DNA of 24,701 nucleotides from Bacillota bacterium (GCA_018725535.1 QLUS01000011.1:1-24701); one strand, 5' to 3'; counted from the first letter of the stretch, positions 1 through 8,175 are shown. Notes: generated from the sequence alone by a model not told the origin. Translations and numbers: made by a program.

Positions 1-48
1 TGAAGATGATGAGAAAGCAACACCCCATCCCAGAGGTTCTGGTCGTAG

Positions 49-1419
49 TCAAGGTCTCGGGGCAACCGAAGCAGATCCCGTCCATGCTAATAGCTTAACA
101 TCTGAGGGGGTATACTTCCGGAGAAATCGGTGCCTGCTGTATTCTGTTTTCTTCAACCGCCCTGTCCGTTTGTAATCTCTTATCAGTCTGGACACCTGTG
201 CTCTGGAATGCCCCGTAACTTTCCCGATATACCGTCGTATCACCCCTTTCTCATCTCTTCTGAGTTGAAGATACCTGAACCTGACCAGCACTGTCTCTGC
301 CCATTCGTACTTCTCTTCAGTACCTAAACCTCTGAACTCTAGTGACTCACTCCCTTCCACAAATTGCTTAACTTGTTCTATCGTCTGTAACTGGGTGTCG
401 TTCATGATCAGTCGCATGTACCAATCATAAACGAGTTGCCTCAACTTTTCAGGCTCATCTTGTATTGGAAGAGACTGCATGATATTATCAAGGGAACCAA
501 ACCCCGCATCTCCACGAATAAGAATGGCTCGATAAGGATTAGATGAGCGGAGAGTATCAAACGAGTCAGCAATCTGGAGAGAATCAGCTACTTTCTCTCG
601 GAGGAGTTGCGCTCGGGTGTCGAGTTTATGAGCCCTTCGCTCTAGTACCGCTTGGCGCTGGGACTTCCGCGCACCATGGGCTGCTCCTCTGCGACACTGA
701 CTACGGCCTTCCAACTTTTGGGCCTCAGTCAGTAATTGCTCAGCACTAGCTCTGTATCTATGCAAGGAATACGGAGGAGAACCAACACGCTTCTCGATAA
801 GCAGGAGGAGATCAATTAGCTTGGTGGCACAATGAGCAGTTCCGGAATCAAACAAACCACCCAGTACTTCACCAAGTTCCCCTCCGGTGTAGGCGCAGGT
901 GAGCTTGTATCCTTTTCCCGTCTCTTCCTGCATAAATCCGAAGGCAGCTCCTTCGTAAGTTTTACTGGTGGGGCTTACTGGTAAGCCGGTCATGTCAACG
1001 TCTACTACAAGCCATTCATTCACTGGATGTCGCCGGGCTAAGCTTCGCTGAGAGAAAAGGCTATGGAAGATTTCTTCCAATTGGAGCAGGTTCTCTGGTG
1101 TGATTCGATGAATAACTTCACTCACCTGAGACTGATCGGCAAACTGTTTCTGGCACCAAGCTGCTGCCGCCAGTCGGTCAGGCACAAGATAATTATTAAT
1201 CGTTTTCACATCCGGACAGCCAGCAATCATAGAGACAAATAGCTCGATGATCTTGTCAACTGGTGTGTGATGGACAGTTTTCATATCGATTTTGAGATGC
1301 TCCTTAAACAGGTCAATAAGTCCGATCTCTTGCGCATAATGCCCGGTGGGGACAAGAAACCCGGTGATGGAAAAATCATTGAAATTGGCAAGCCCGTAGC
1401 GTTTGATAATGCTGTCCAT
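49..1419 (-). pseudogene. chimeric DDE transposase remnant (two different transposases fused in frame)
   Basis: The start ATG at 1419 follows AAGGAGG with a 7-nt spacer, so the upstream in-frame start at 1458 is not needed. Residues 1 to about 335 resemble a DDE transposase. A first acidic motif, VVDVDMTGLP, lies near residues 138-147, and a second, IRGDAGFGS, lies near residues 301-309; no third catalytic acid follows. From about residue 339 (MNDTQLQTIEQ, base 405) the sequence changes to the N-terminal helix-turn-helix of a different, integrase-like transposase family (RGLGTEEKYEW, KVTGHSRAQVSRLI). That domain stops at KYTPSDVKLLA, just before the D-x-x-H-x-x-L-S-G-P region expected in that family, and the frame ends 15 residues later. 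In another frame bases 1-70 could encode PRDLDYDQNLWDG, so a frameshift or a third fragment is possible. The gene is probably inactive. The family name of the first half is not certain. Confidence 0.7.
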
Positions 1420-1734
1420 TGGTATACCTCCTTGAGAAAAATCCTCAGATAGTACCAATGTACAGCAAAATACTCAAAATACTCAGGGTTTACAGGCAAA
1501 GTGCCTGTAGTCATCGAGGTAAATCCGTGGATGACATAGTCACCTTAAAATCTATTCCAGCGAAATTTCATTTTTTCGATGTTTTCCCGACTATTTGTAC
1601 AAAAGTTAGGTTAAAAGGTCGAGTTTTTGGACAACTTCCCAAGCAGCATCCATTGGGTGTGTCTTGGGACACTTCATAATGTCCCCCGTTTTATTGAAAA
1701 GATACAAAGAAACCTTGATTTAGGAGGATCTATA
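1420..1734. other. gene-free stretch between transposase and aldolase; holds one copy of the 32-bp repeat
   Basis: No convincing gene lies in these 315 bases. The short open frames here read through the transposase start or the aldolase leader and have no ribosome binding site of their own. The stretch contains the 32-bp direct repeat at 1611-1642 and the aldolase ribosome binding site just before 1735. A short inverted repeat, GTGTC-TTGG-GACAC, near 1659-1672 and a CATAAT hexamer near 1674 might be part of a promoter, but no good -35 pairs with it. Confidence 0.4.
1611..1642. repeat. 32-bp direct repeat, copy 1
   Basis: It begins TTAAAAGGTCGAG and ends GGACAACTTCCCAA. Copy 2 at 6473-6504 matches it at 31 of 32 positions in the same orientation; the only difference is C versus T near the right end. 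The two copies bracket the aldolase, kinase and dehydrogenase-phosphatase cassette. Read on the minus strand the repeat begins TTGGGAAGTTGTCC, which could be the end of the insertion sequence whose transposase lies at 49-1419. Confidence 0.85.
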
Positions 1735-2568
1735 ATGATAAAACCATTAGGAAAAGAGTTTAGACTCAAAAGGCTGATTCGTTGCGAAACAAACTCCTCT
1801 GTAATATGTGCTCTTGATCATGGTATGACTTCCCCCAAGTTCCTGAGCGGCCTGCGAGACATGAAGGCTCGAGTAAATGAGGTTCAGAGGGGAGGAGGCA
1901 ATGTTTTCATGATGGGCAAAGGATTTGCCCGAATTACGGTGGGTGAGTTTATGCGAGATACGTCTTGGGCCATGCTCCTCTCTGCTTCAGCGGCAGGGTG
2001 TCCTAAACCTAATATTGTGGTTCAGATCGCCGAGGTGGAGGAAGCACTCCGCCTGGGCGCTGATGCAGTGGTCGTATATGTGGCTCTTACTGGTGAGAAC
2101 GAGCCTCAGATGATCCGTTTTGTGGGCGAAGTAGGTAGAGAATGCGAGAAGCTTGGAATGCCTTTCATAGCTGAGGCAGAGTATCCTTCTGCCTATGCCA
2201 CTCTGGAAGAACTAAAACAGGAGTATGGCTTTGACTATTTGCTCCGTAACTCTCGACTATGTGTAGAACTGGGTGCCGATATTGTCAAAACCAACTGGCC
2301 TGGAGATCAAGAACTTTTTGCCCAAATTGTGGAAGCCACAGCAGTACCGATGGTGGTGGCCGGAGGGACTTTGATCTCTGATGAGGAGCTCCTCACTCGA
2401 ATGGAACAGGCTATGGAGGTTGGCGCTATTGGATGTTCGGTGGGGAGGAACATCTTTCAGCATGAAAATCCCTTCGCCCTAACCAGAGCTTTGTCCAGGG
2501 TTATCCATGAACGCTGGGGCGCAAAAGACGCCTTGGAGGAACTCAGGGCCACCCTACATCAGGGCTGA
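1735..2568 (+). CDS. DhnA/LsrF-family class I aldolase
   Basis: This 277-residue TIM-barrel enzyme belongs to the DhnA (FbaB/LsrF) class I aldolase group. Visible landmarks are ALDHG at residues 26-30, the presumed Schiff-base lysine K185 in GADIVKTNWPG, and the phosphate-binding loops VVAGG (207-211) and GCSVGRNIFQ near the C-terminus. Members cleave or form ketose phosphates, usually with DHAP as one partner; LsrF acts on the autoinducer-2 phosphate product. The exact substrate cannot be read from sequence. The start is the ATG at 1735, seven bases after AGGAGG; an in-frame ATG at 1627 lies inside the 32-bp repeat and would add residues with no family match. It is followed 87 bases later by an FGGY kinase, so a kinase-then-aldolase pathway is likely. 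Composition is clearly more AT-rich than the glp genes downstream. Confidence 0.85.
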   Translation: MIKPLGKEFRLKRLIRCETNSSVICALDHGMTSPKFLSGLRDMKARVNEVQRGGGNVFMMGKGFARITVGEFMRDTSWAMLLSASAAGCPKPNIVVQIAEVEEALRLGADAVVVYVALTGENEPQMIRFVGEVGRECEKLGMPFIAEAEYPSAYATLEELKQEYGFDYLLRNSRLCVELGADIVKTNWPGDQELFAQIVEATAVPMVVAGGTLISDEELLTRMEQAMEVGAIGCSVGRNIFQHENPFALTRALSRVIHERWGAKDALEELRATLHQG

Positions 2569-2655
2569 ATAAGTGACGGTTTAAGCAGTGACTGAAAGGA
2601 TACTTTATAATGTCGAGTTATCCGATACCTTTATAACCAAAGGAGGCTACAAAAG

Positions 2656-4116
2656 ATGTCTACTCAACTGATTATTGGAATTGACATAGGCACGCGGGGG
2701 TTGAAAGTCGTTGTTGCAGATACGCAACTCAGAATACTGGCTGAAGCGGCCGCTGGTTACGGTGTCTCTTTCCCACGGCCCGGCTGGGCGGAACAGGACC
2801 CGTTGTTGTGGGAAAAGGCCCTGGGCGAAGCAATACCCGAAGCTCTGAAATCAGTGGGAGCGGGCCCGGGAGACATCGAAGCCGTCGGAATAGCGGGACA
2901 ACTCGACGGATGTATCGCCACATCTAAGGACGGGTTTCCCTTGGCACCCTGCCTCATATGGATGGACCGCCGGGCTGACATGCCCCAAGAAATTGCACCT
3001 GCCTCAGAGTTCAGGCGCATTACAGGTATTAACCCGGACCCTGGTCACATGGCGGCAAAAATCCGGTGGCTCATTGATAACGAACCGGACTGCAGGGATG
3101 CATCTGTCTTTCATCAGCCGGTTTCTTATATGGTTTCCCGCCTCACCGGCGAGAATGTTTTAGATTATGGCCTTGCGTCTACGACAATGCTGTATTCTCT
3201 GAAAGAACGGGGTTACGACCCCGGCTTGCTCGAAAGCTTCGGCATCGACCGGGCTTTGCTTCCCGCCATAGCAGAAGCTTCGTCGCTAGCTGGCAGGCTA
3301 AATGCCACAGGCGCTGCTCTTACGGGGTTGCCCAAGGGGCTGCCAGTCGCTGTTGGAACAGGCGATGATTTTTCAAGCCCCCTGGGTGCCGGACTTGCAT
3401 CTCCAGGGCGCGTTGCCTGCGTGATCGGCACAGCTGAGGTAGTCGGCGCGCTGGACACTTCACTGAAGATTGATGAAACGGGACTCCTTGAAACTCATGA
3501 GTATCCGGGTGGCTTGTACTATATCGAAAATCCAGGCTGGCTTTCAGGCGGCGCTCTTGTTTGGTTTATTAAAACTTTTGGAATAAAAAATTTCAAAGAA
3601 ATGGACCGACTGGCGGCACAGGCGCCGGTCGGCGCCAATGAGCTTACGTTTATTCCAGCCCTCAGTGGTGCTATGGCGCCGAAGTGGGTTCCTACAGCTC
3701 GTGGTTGTTTTTATGGCCTTACCGCTATGCACGGCGTCGAGCACATGGCTCGGGCGGTTCTCGAAGGATGCGCATACGCTATGCGCGATGTGATTGAAAG
3801 ATGGCGTGAAATGTCGGTACCGGTTGATTCAATTCTCCTGATGGGCGGCGGCGCCCGAAGCGACGTCTGGTCCCAAATCAGGGCGGATATTTCTGGCCTG
3901 CCTGTTGAACAGTCTGATCGTGTAGATACTTCGCCCGTGGGGGCGGCGATGCTGGCGGCTGTCGCCTCTGGCCTTCAACCGGACGTAAGCGTCTGTGCTG
4001 ACCTAGTAAAACAGACAACACTGACACTGGAGCCGAACAATGCGAATCGCAGCGCGTACGATGATTCGTACGCTGCATACCGTCGGCTCTTCGACAGCTT
4101 ACAGCCCATGTTCTAA
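2656..4116 (+). CDS. FGGY-family carbohydrate kinase (xylulokinase-like)
   Basis: This 486-residue kinase has the FGGY two-domain layout. The N-terminal ATPase-fold loop is GIDIGTRGLKVVV, AGQLDG follows near residue 80, WMDRRA near residue 105, and GTGDDFSSPLGAG near residue 237 carries the likely catalytic Asp. A C-terminal adenosine-binding loop is LMGGGARSDVW. Overall it reads closest to xylulokinases, but the usual SGQMHG substrate motif is AGQLDG, so the sugar may differ; an LsrK-like role is another option given the LsrF-type neighbour. AGGAGG sits 9 bases before the ATG. A TATAAT hexamer at 2606-2611 in the gap upstream has no matching -35. The gene is probably co-transcribed with the aldolase before it and the AraM-HAD gene 31 bases after it. 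Confidence 0.85.
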   Translation: MSTQLIIGIDIGTRGLKVVVADTQLRILAEAAAGYGVSFPRPGWAEQDPLLWEKALGEAIPEALKSVGAGPGDIEAVGIAGQLDGCIATSKDGFPLAPCLIWMDRRADMPQEIAPASEFRRITGINPDPGHMAAKIRWLIDNEPDCRDASVFHQPVSYMVSRLTGENVLDYGLASTTMLYSLKERGYDPGLLESFGIDRALLPAIAEASSLAGRLNATGAALTGLPKGLPVAVGTGDDFSSPLGAGLASPGRVACVIGTAEVVGALDTSLKIDETGLLETHEYPGGLYYIENPGWLSGGALVWFIKTFGIKNFKEMDRLAAQAPVGANELTFIPALSGAMAPKWVPTARGCFYGLTAMHGVEHMARAVLEGCAYAMRDVIERWREMSVPVDSILLMGGGARSDVWSQIRADISGLPVEQSDRVDTSPVGAAMLAAVASGLQPDVSVCADLVKQTTLTLEPNNANRSAYDDSYAAYRRLFDSLQPMF

Positions 4117-4147
4117 AAACACGTCATGCCGGCCTGGGGTGGATGGG

Positions 4148-6334
4148 ATGGAAGTTGACTATATAGATGAAATTCTGAAGGGTAAACTCGTATGTCCTGA
4201 GCCTGAAGGCGATGGTAAGCCTTTGAGTGTTCCCACAAAATCCGTAGTTATCGAGGATACGCTCGATGGGATGGAGGCCGATCTGGTATCTGATCTGGGA
4301 TTCGGCGAAAAACTTGCCGTTGTATATGATCTGAATACAAAAGAAGCGCTCGGCGGCAGGGTGGAGCGCGCCCTGGACTCAATTGCTAAAGTGGTTTCAG
4401 TTGAACTACCGGGCCGACCGCATGCGGATATGGAGACCGCTGAGAAACTGGCGAAGGAAACGGAATCTGCGGATGCATTGATAGCTGTTGGTTCAGGAAC
4501 AATTAATGACCTCTGCAAGTTCACATCGGCCTGCGTGAAAAAGCCTTACGCGGTGTTCGGTACGGCACCTTCCATGAATGGCTACACATCCGTGAACGCA
4601 TCGATTACGGTGAATGGACTAAAAAAATCTCTGCCCGCTTGTGCCGCGATGGGGGTATTTCTGGACCTCACGGTACTTGCGGCAGCGCCGCGAAGGATGA
4701 TTCTTTCTGGACTGGGCGACAGCCTTTGCAGTTCTACCGCACGAGCGGACTGGCTCTTGTCTCATCTGTTATTCAGCAGTAAATATCGGAGCGAGCCCTT
4801 TCTTATTCTAGATAGGGATGAAAAGATACTACTAGAAGAGCCCGAGGCTTTGATGGCCGGTGATCTGTCGGTAATGAGACATCTGGCGCGAACGCTTGTC
4901 CTTTCAGGTTTTGGCATGACCATCTGCGAAGGGAGTTACCCCGCAAGCCAGGGTGAACACCTCATCGGCCATTACGTGGAAATGCTGGGTTCGCAAGAGC
5001 GCCCGGAGAGTTTCCACGGCGAGCAGATAGGGGTGACAACTCTTACGATGGCCCGCTTACAGGAGATGCTACTGCAACAGGAGAAGCTGCATGTCGTTCC
5101 ATCTACAAGAGGGAAGAATGACCTTATCGATCACTTCGGTCCCGATCTCGGTATCGCCTGCTGGGAGGAGTTTTCTAAAAAGCGTCTCACCTCCGGTGCC
5201 GCCGAGAAACTCAACGAAAAGCTGGAACGAGAATGGGATTCAATAAGGGAACGTATCTCAAAGGTTAAAGTTTCGTATTTCACGCTGTTGGATGTGCTGC
5301 GAAGGGCGGGCGCTCCGACAACTCCGGAAGACCTGCACTGGCCAAAGTCACTCTATTATGATGCGGTGCGCTATGCCAGGGAGATCAGGAACAGATACAC
5401 GTTCCTGGATCTTGCAGCGGATGGGGGGGTTTTTGAAAAACCCGATTTTCTCGAGCGGAATCTGAAGTGCGCCGCAGGCAGTGCCTTGAAAATGAAGTCG
5501 CTGGAACAGTTTCCCTTGCGTAAGCTCCGCGAGGTGGAATACGTGCTGGCGGATATTGACGATACACTGACTAAGGATGGTTATCTGCCAGCAACCGCCT
5601 ATACCGCGCTGGAGAGATTGAAAGCAGCTGGGCTTAAGGTGGTACTGATAACCGGCCGGTCGGCTGGTTGGTGCGATCACATCGCGCGTATGTGGCCAGT
5701 GGACGGAGTTGTGGGAGAAAACGGCGCTCTGTACTTCCATATGCGGAAATTTGAAAGGGATGGTGAAAAGCACGAAAAGCTGATGAAGCGGTTTTTTGAG
5801 AAAAACGAGGAAGAGCGAAAAAGGAAAAGGGATAGTCTGGGAAAAATATGGAAACAGATCCGTGATGAAGTACCGCGTGCGAAATTAGCCTCTGACCAGG
5901 ATTACCGGGTAGCTGACCTCGGAGTGGATTTCTGCGAAGATGTTTTCCCACCGCTCGAAGAGGCTGAAATTAATCGCATTATTTCAATATTTGAAGAGCA
6001 CGGCGCATTGGCGAAACTCAGCTCAATTCATGTGAACGGCTGGTTCGGAGAGCAGGACAAATTGAAAATGACGCGAATACTGTTCAAAGAAGTTTTTGAA
6101 GAAAATCTTGAAGAAATCCGCGATCGAGTAATATTTGTAGGCGACTCGCCGAACGATGCCCCGATGTTCGAATTTTTTCCAAGCGCCGTCGGTGTTGCAA
6201 ATGTGAGGAACTGGGGAGACCGGCTAGAATGTGAGCCTGTCTGGATCACGACCAAGGAAAGTAGTGATGGTTTCGGAGAACTGGCAGAAGCGCTCCTTGC
6301 CGCTAAAGGCCACATCCCAAAGACTACATTGTGA
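4148..6334 (+). CDS. fusion of AraM-type sn-glycerol-1-phosphate dehydrogenase and HAD phosphatase
   Basis: This 728-residue protein joins two enzymes. Residues 1 to about 445 are an iron-containing-ADH-fold glycerol-1-phosphate dehydrogenase of the AraM/EgsA group: nucleotide loop VGSGTINDLCKFTS (114-127), MNGYTSVNASITVNG (143-157), and metal ligands D191 (GLGDSL), H271 (GEHLIGH) and H290 (FHGEQIG). Residues about 460-728 are a HAD phosphatase of the type with a C2 cap: motif I DIDDT at 469-473, motif II LITGRS, and motif IV VGDSPNDAPMF with D666 and D670. The first half should reduce DHAP to glycerol-1-phosphate and the second should remove a phosphate, plausibly yielding glycerol. I chose ATG 4148 because the frame upstream overlaps the kinase gene and has no family match. 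In Bacillus subtilis the ara operon carries separate araL (HAD phosphatase) and araM genes, which supports a real partnership. Confidence 0.82.
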   Translation: MEVDYIDEILKGKLVCPEPEGDGKPLSVPTKSVVIEDTLDGMEADLVSDLGFGEKLAVVYDLNTKEALGGRVERALDSIAKVVSVELPGRPHADMETAEKLAKETESADALIAVGSGTINDLCKFTSACVKKPYAVFGTAPSMNGYTSVNASITVNGLKKSLPACAAMGVFLDLTVLAAAPRRMILSGLGDSLCSSTARADWLLSHLLFSSKYRSEPFLILDRDEKILLEEPEALMAGDLSVMRHLARTLVLSGFGMTICEGSYPASQGEHLIGHYVEMLGSQERPESFHGEQIGVTTLTMARLQEMLLQQEKLHVVPSTRGKNDLIDHFGPDLGIACWEEFSKKRLTSGAAEKLNEKLEREWDSIRERISKVKVSYFTLLDVLRRAGAPTTPEDLHWPKSLYYDAVRYAREIRNRYTFLDLAADGGVFEKPDFLERNLKCAAGSALKMKSLEQFPLRKLREVEYVLADIDDTLTKDGYLPATAYTALERLKAAGLKVVLITGRSAGWCDHIARMWPVDGVVGENGALYFHMRKFERDGEKHEKLMKRFFEKNEEERKRKRDSLGKIWKQIRDEVPRAKLASDQDYRVADLGVDFCEDVFPPLEEAEINRIISIFEEHGALAKLSSIHVNGWFGEQDKLKMTRILFKEVFEENLEEIRDRVIFVGDSPNDAPMFEFFPSAVGVANVRNWGDRLECEPVWITTKESSDGFGELAEALLAAKGHIPKTTL

Positions 6335-6357
6335 AGACTTAATCCAAGAAGGTTTCC

Positions 6358-6381
6358 AAAAGGTCGAGTAATTTTTGCAAC
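6358..6381. repeat. degenerate third copy of the repeat core
   Basis: AAAAGGTCGAGT is identical to the core of the 32-bp repeat. It is followed by a diverged AATTTTTGCAAC where the full copies have TTTTGGACAAC. It lies about 118 bp before copy 2, just after the AraM-HAD stop codon. Confidence 0.5.
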
Positions 6382-6441
6382 CGCCTGTCTACCAAAGAGG
6401 CAGCTTGTGCAAGTCGCAGACTGTCCCGTTTGCTAGTCTAA

Positions 6442-6504
6442 GAGGCTGCCCTAAAAAGGGATTTTCAGATTATTAAAAGGTCGAGTTTTTGGACAACTTT
6501 CCAA
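6442..6504. mobile_element. possible tiny insertion-sequence remnant with imperfect inverted ends
   Basis: GAGGCTGCCCTAAAAA at 6442-6457 and the reverse complement of 6486-6500, AAAGTTGTCCAAAAA, are similar (GGCTGCCC-T-AAAAA against AGTTGTCC-AAAAA). GAGGCTG(C/T)CC followed by a run of A is a common style of IS terminal repeat. The 60-bp unit has no gene and overlaps copy 2 of the 32-bp repeat. It may be a solo end or a MITE-like scar. Confidence 0.3.
6473..6504. repeat. 32-bp direct repeat, copy 2
   Basis: It matches 1611-1642 at 31 of 32 positions in the same orientation. It ends 15 bases before the start codon of glpK1, so it lies in that gene's untranslated leader, whereas copy 1 lies about 90 bases before the aldolase start. 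Confidence 0.85.
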
Positions 6505-6519
6505 ACTCAGGAGGGTAGA

Positions 6520-8046
6520 ATGGCAGGGAAAAAGTACGCAGCAGCAGTTGACCAAGGGACCACGGGGACCCGCTTCATCATCTTCAACAAGAAGGGCGAG
6601 CCGGTTTCCGCGGTGTATAAAGAGCACGAGCAGATCTACCCCCAGCCCGGATGGGTTGAGCACGAACCGATGGAGATATGGGAAAAGACTCAGCAGGTGA
6701 TCAAGGCCTCTATGGAGAAAAGCGGCGTCAAGGCCGAGGAGATCGCAGGTATTGGGGTCACTAACCAAACGGAGACCACTATCATCTGGGATCGCAAGAC
6801 GGGCAAACCCTACCACAACGCCATCGTCTGGCAGTGCACCCGCACCCGCGACATCTGCCAGAAGCTCATTGACGACGGTATGGAGCCCTACGTCAAGGAG
6901 AGCACCGGCCTGGTCAGTGCCACCGCCTTCTCCGGGCCCAAGCTCAAGTGGATCCTGGACAATGTCCCGGGCGTGCGGGAGAAGGCCGAGGAAGGGGAGG
7001 CCATCTTCGGCAATATAGACACCTGGTTGATCTGGTGGCTGACTGGAGGCCCAGATGGCGGAGCGCATGTCACTGATTTCTCCAACGCCTCGCGCACCAT
7101 GCTCATGAACCTCAAGGCCCTGGACTGGGACCAGAAGATCTTGGACTATCTGGACATCCCGCGCCAGATGTTACCCACGATCCGCCCCTCCAGCGACAAG
7201 AGGTTCTACGGCCTGACTCCCGAGAGCGGGCCGGTGGGCGGGGAGGTGCCGGTGTGCGGCGACCTGGGCGACCAGCAGGCCGCCCTGGTGGGCCAGACCT
7301 GCTTCAGCCCTGGGGAGGCCAAGAACACCTACGGCACCGGTTGCTTCTTGTGGTTGAACACCGGCAATAGGATCGTCCCCTCCCCCAGTGGGCTGCTGAC
7401 CACCGTGGCCTACGGAGTGGAGAAAGACAAGGTTACCTATGCTTTGGAGGGCTTCATCGCCATCACCGGAGCGGCGATCCAGTGGCTGCGGGACAATCTA
7501 AAGATAATCGAGAATGCCGCGGAGACGGAGCCGATCGCTAAGGAGGTCGGCGACGCCGGCGGCATCTACTTCGTGCCCGCTTTCTCTGGGCTCTCCGCCC
7601 CCTATTGGGACATGTACGCCCGCGGCGCCATCGTCGGCCTGACCCGCTACATACGCAAGGAGCACCTGGTGCATGCCACCCTGGAGGCCATCTGCTACCA
7701 GACAAAGGACATTCTGGAGGCGATGAGGAAGGGCTCTGGCGTCGAGTTCACGGCGCTCAAGGTAGACGGTGGAGCGGTGAAGAACAACTACCTGATGCAG
7801 CTCCAGTCCGACATCCTGGGCGTGGAAGTGGTGAGGCCCACGGTAGAAGAGACCACGGCCCTGGGTGCCTCCTACATGGCTGGCCTGGCCACCGGTCTCT
7901 GGGATAACCTGGAGGACCTGCGGGCCAACTGGAGTGTGGATAGGGTCTTCAAGCCCAGGTGGACCGATGAGCAGCGAGAAGAAGGTTACAAAGGCTGGCT
8001 GAAGGCCATCGCTCGCACCCGCGAGTGGGTCGAGAAGGGCAGCTAG
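6520..8046 (+). CDS. glpK: glycerol kinase paralogue 1, with altered glycerol-binding residues
   Basis: This 508-residue FGGY kinase matches the glycerol kinase family along its full length: DQGTTGTRF at 11-19, GWVEHEP at 44-50, IVWQCTRT at 102-109, GDLGDQQAALVGQ with D251 and Q252, and KNTYGTGCF. The family phosphorylates glycerol to sn-glycerol-3-phosphate with ATP. Two residues that contact glycerol in E. coli GlpK are changed: Arg83 of NQRETT is Thr84 here (NQTETT), and Tyr135 of PYFSG is Ala136 (TAFSG). Glu85, Trp104, Asp251 and Gln252 are kept. The substrate may therefore not be glycerol. AGGAGGG lies 5 bases before the ATG. By eye the protein is about three quarters identical to the kinase at 19747-21270, which keeps both residues. 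Codons are strongly GC-ending, like glpA2 and unlike glpK2. Confidence 0.9.
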   Translation: MAGKKYAAAVDQGTTGTRFIIFNKKGEPVSAVYKEHEQIYPQPGWVEHEPMEIWEKTQQVIKASMEKSGVKAEEIAGIGVTNQTETTIIWDRKTGKPYHNAIVWQCTRTRDICQKLIDDGMEPYVKESTGLVSATAFSGPKLKWILDNVPGVREKAEEGEAIFGNIDTWLIWWLTGGPDGGAHVTDFSNASRTMLMNLKALDWDQKILDYLDIPRQMLPTIRPSSDKRFYGLTPESGPVGGEVPVCGDLGDQQAALVGQTCFSPGEAKNTYGTGCFLWLNTGNRIVPSPSGLLTTVAYGVEKDKVTYALEGFIAITGAAIQWLRDNLKIIENAAETEPIAKEVGDAGGIYFVPAFSGLSAPYWDMYARGAIVGLTRYIRKEHLVHATLEAICYQTKDILEAMRKGSGVEFTALKVDGGAVKNNYLMQLQSDILGVEVVRPTVEETTALGASYMAGLATGLWDNLEDLRANWSVDRVFKPRWTDEQREEGYKGWLKAIARTREWVEKGS

Positions 8047-8071
8047 CCGCCTCGGTGGTCCACATCGTCAA

Positions 8072-8133
8072 TGACGCACCTGCTCGCAGCGATAGACTAA
8101 CCCCTGCGGGGTAAAAAGCGAGCAGATGCGTCA
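8072..8133. other. long nested stem-loop in the glpK1-glpK2 intergenic region
   Basis: TGACGCACCTGCTCGC (8072-8087) pairs with GCGAGCAGATGCGTCA (8118-8133) at 15 of 16 positions. Inside the loop, ACCCC (8100-8104) pairs with GGGGT (8108-8112) across a 3-nt loop. No T-run follows on either strand, so it is not a classical intrinsic terminator. It begins 25 bases after the glpK1 stop codon. It could be a transcript-stabilising or processing structure, a small structured RNA, or an end of an inserted segment. Confidence 0.6.
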
Positions 8134-8157
8134 GAGGAATCGGTGACTCTAATAGAC

Positions 8158-8175
8158 GCGAGAACTCGTTCTCGC
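8158..8175. other. second hairpin in the glpK1-glpK2 intergenic region
   Basis: GCGAGAA (8158-8164) and TTCTCGC (8169-8175) form a perfect 7-bp stem around a CTCG loop. The hairpin is bracketed by two GACGCG hexamers at 8155-8160 and 8177-8182. Together with the preceding stem-loop it fills the left half of the 301-base gap. The rest of the gap up to 8335 holds no gene that I can support. Confidence 0.45.

Noticed and set aside
1627..1734. Longer N-terminus for the aldolase from an ATG at 1627
   Set aside because: It starts inside the 32-bp repeat, has no ribosome binding site and no family match; the ATG at 1735 has AGGAGG at the right distance.
4040..4147. Longer N-terminus for the AraM-HAD fusion overlapping the FGGY kinase
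   Set aside because: The extra residues lie in the kinase coding sequence in another frame and do not resemble the AraM family.
5348..5773. Minus-strand frame inside the AraM-HAD gene
   Set aside because: It is a shadow of the coding strand, which has unmistakable catalytic motifs.
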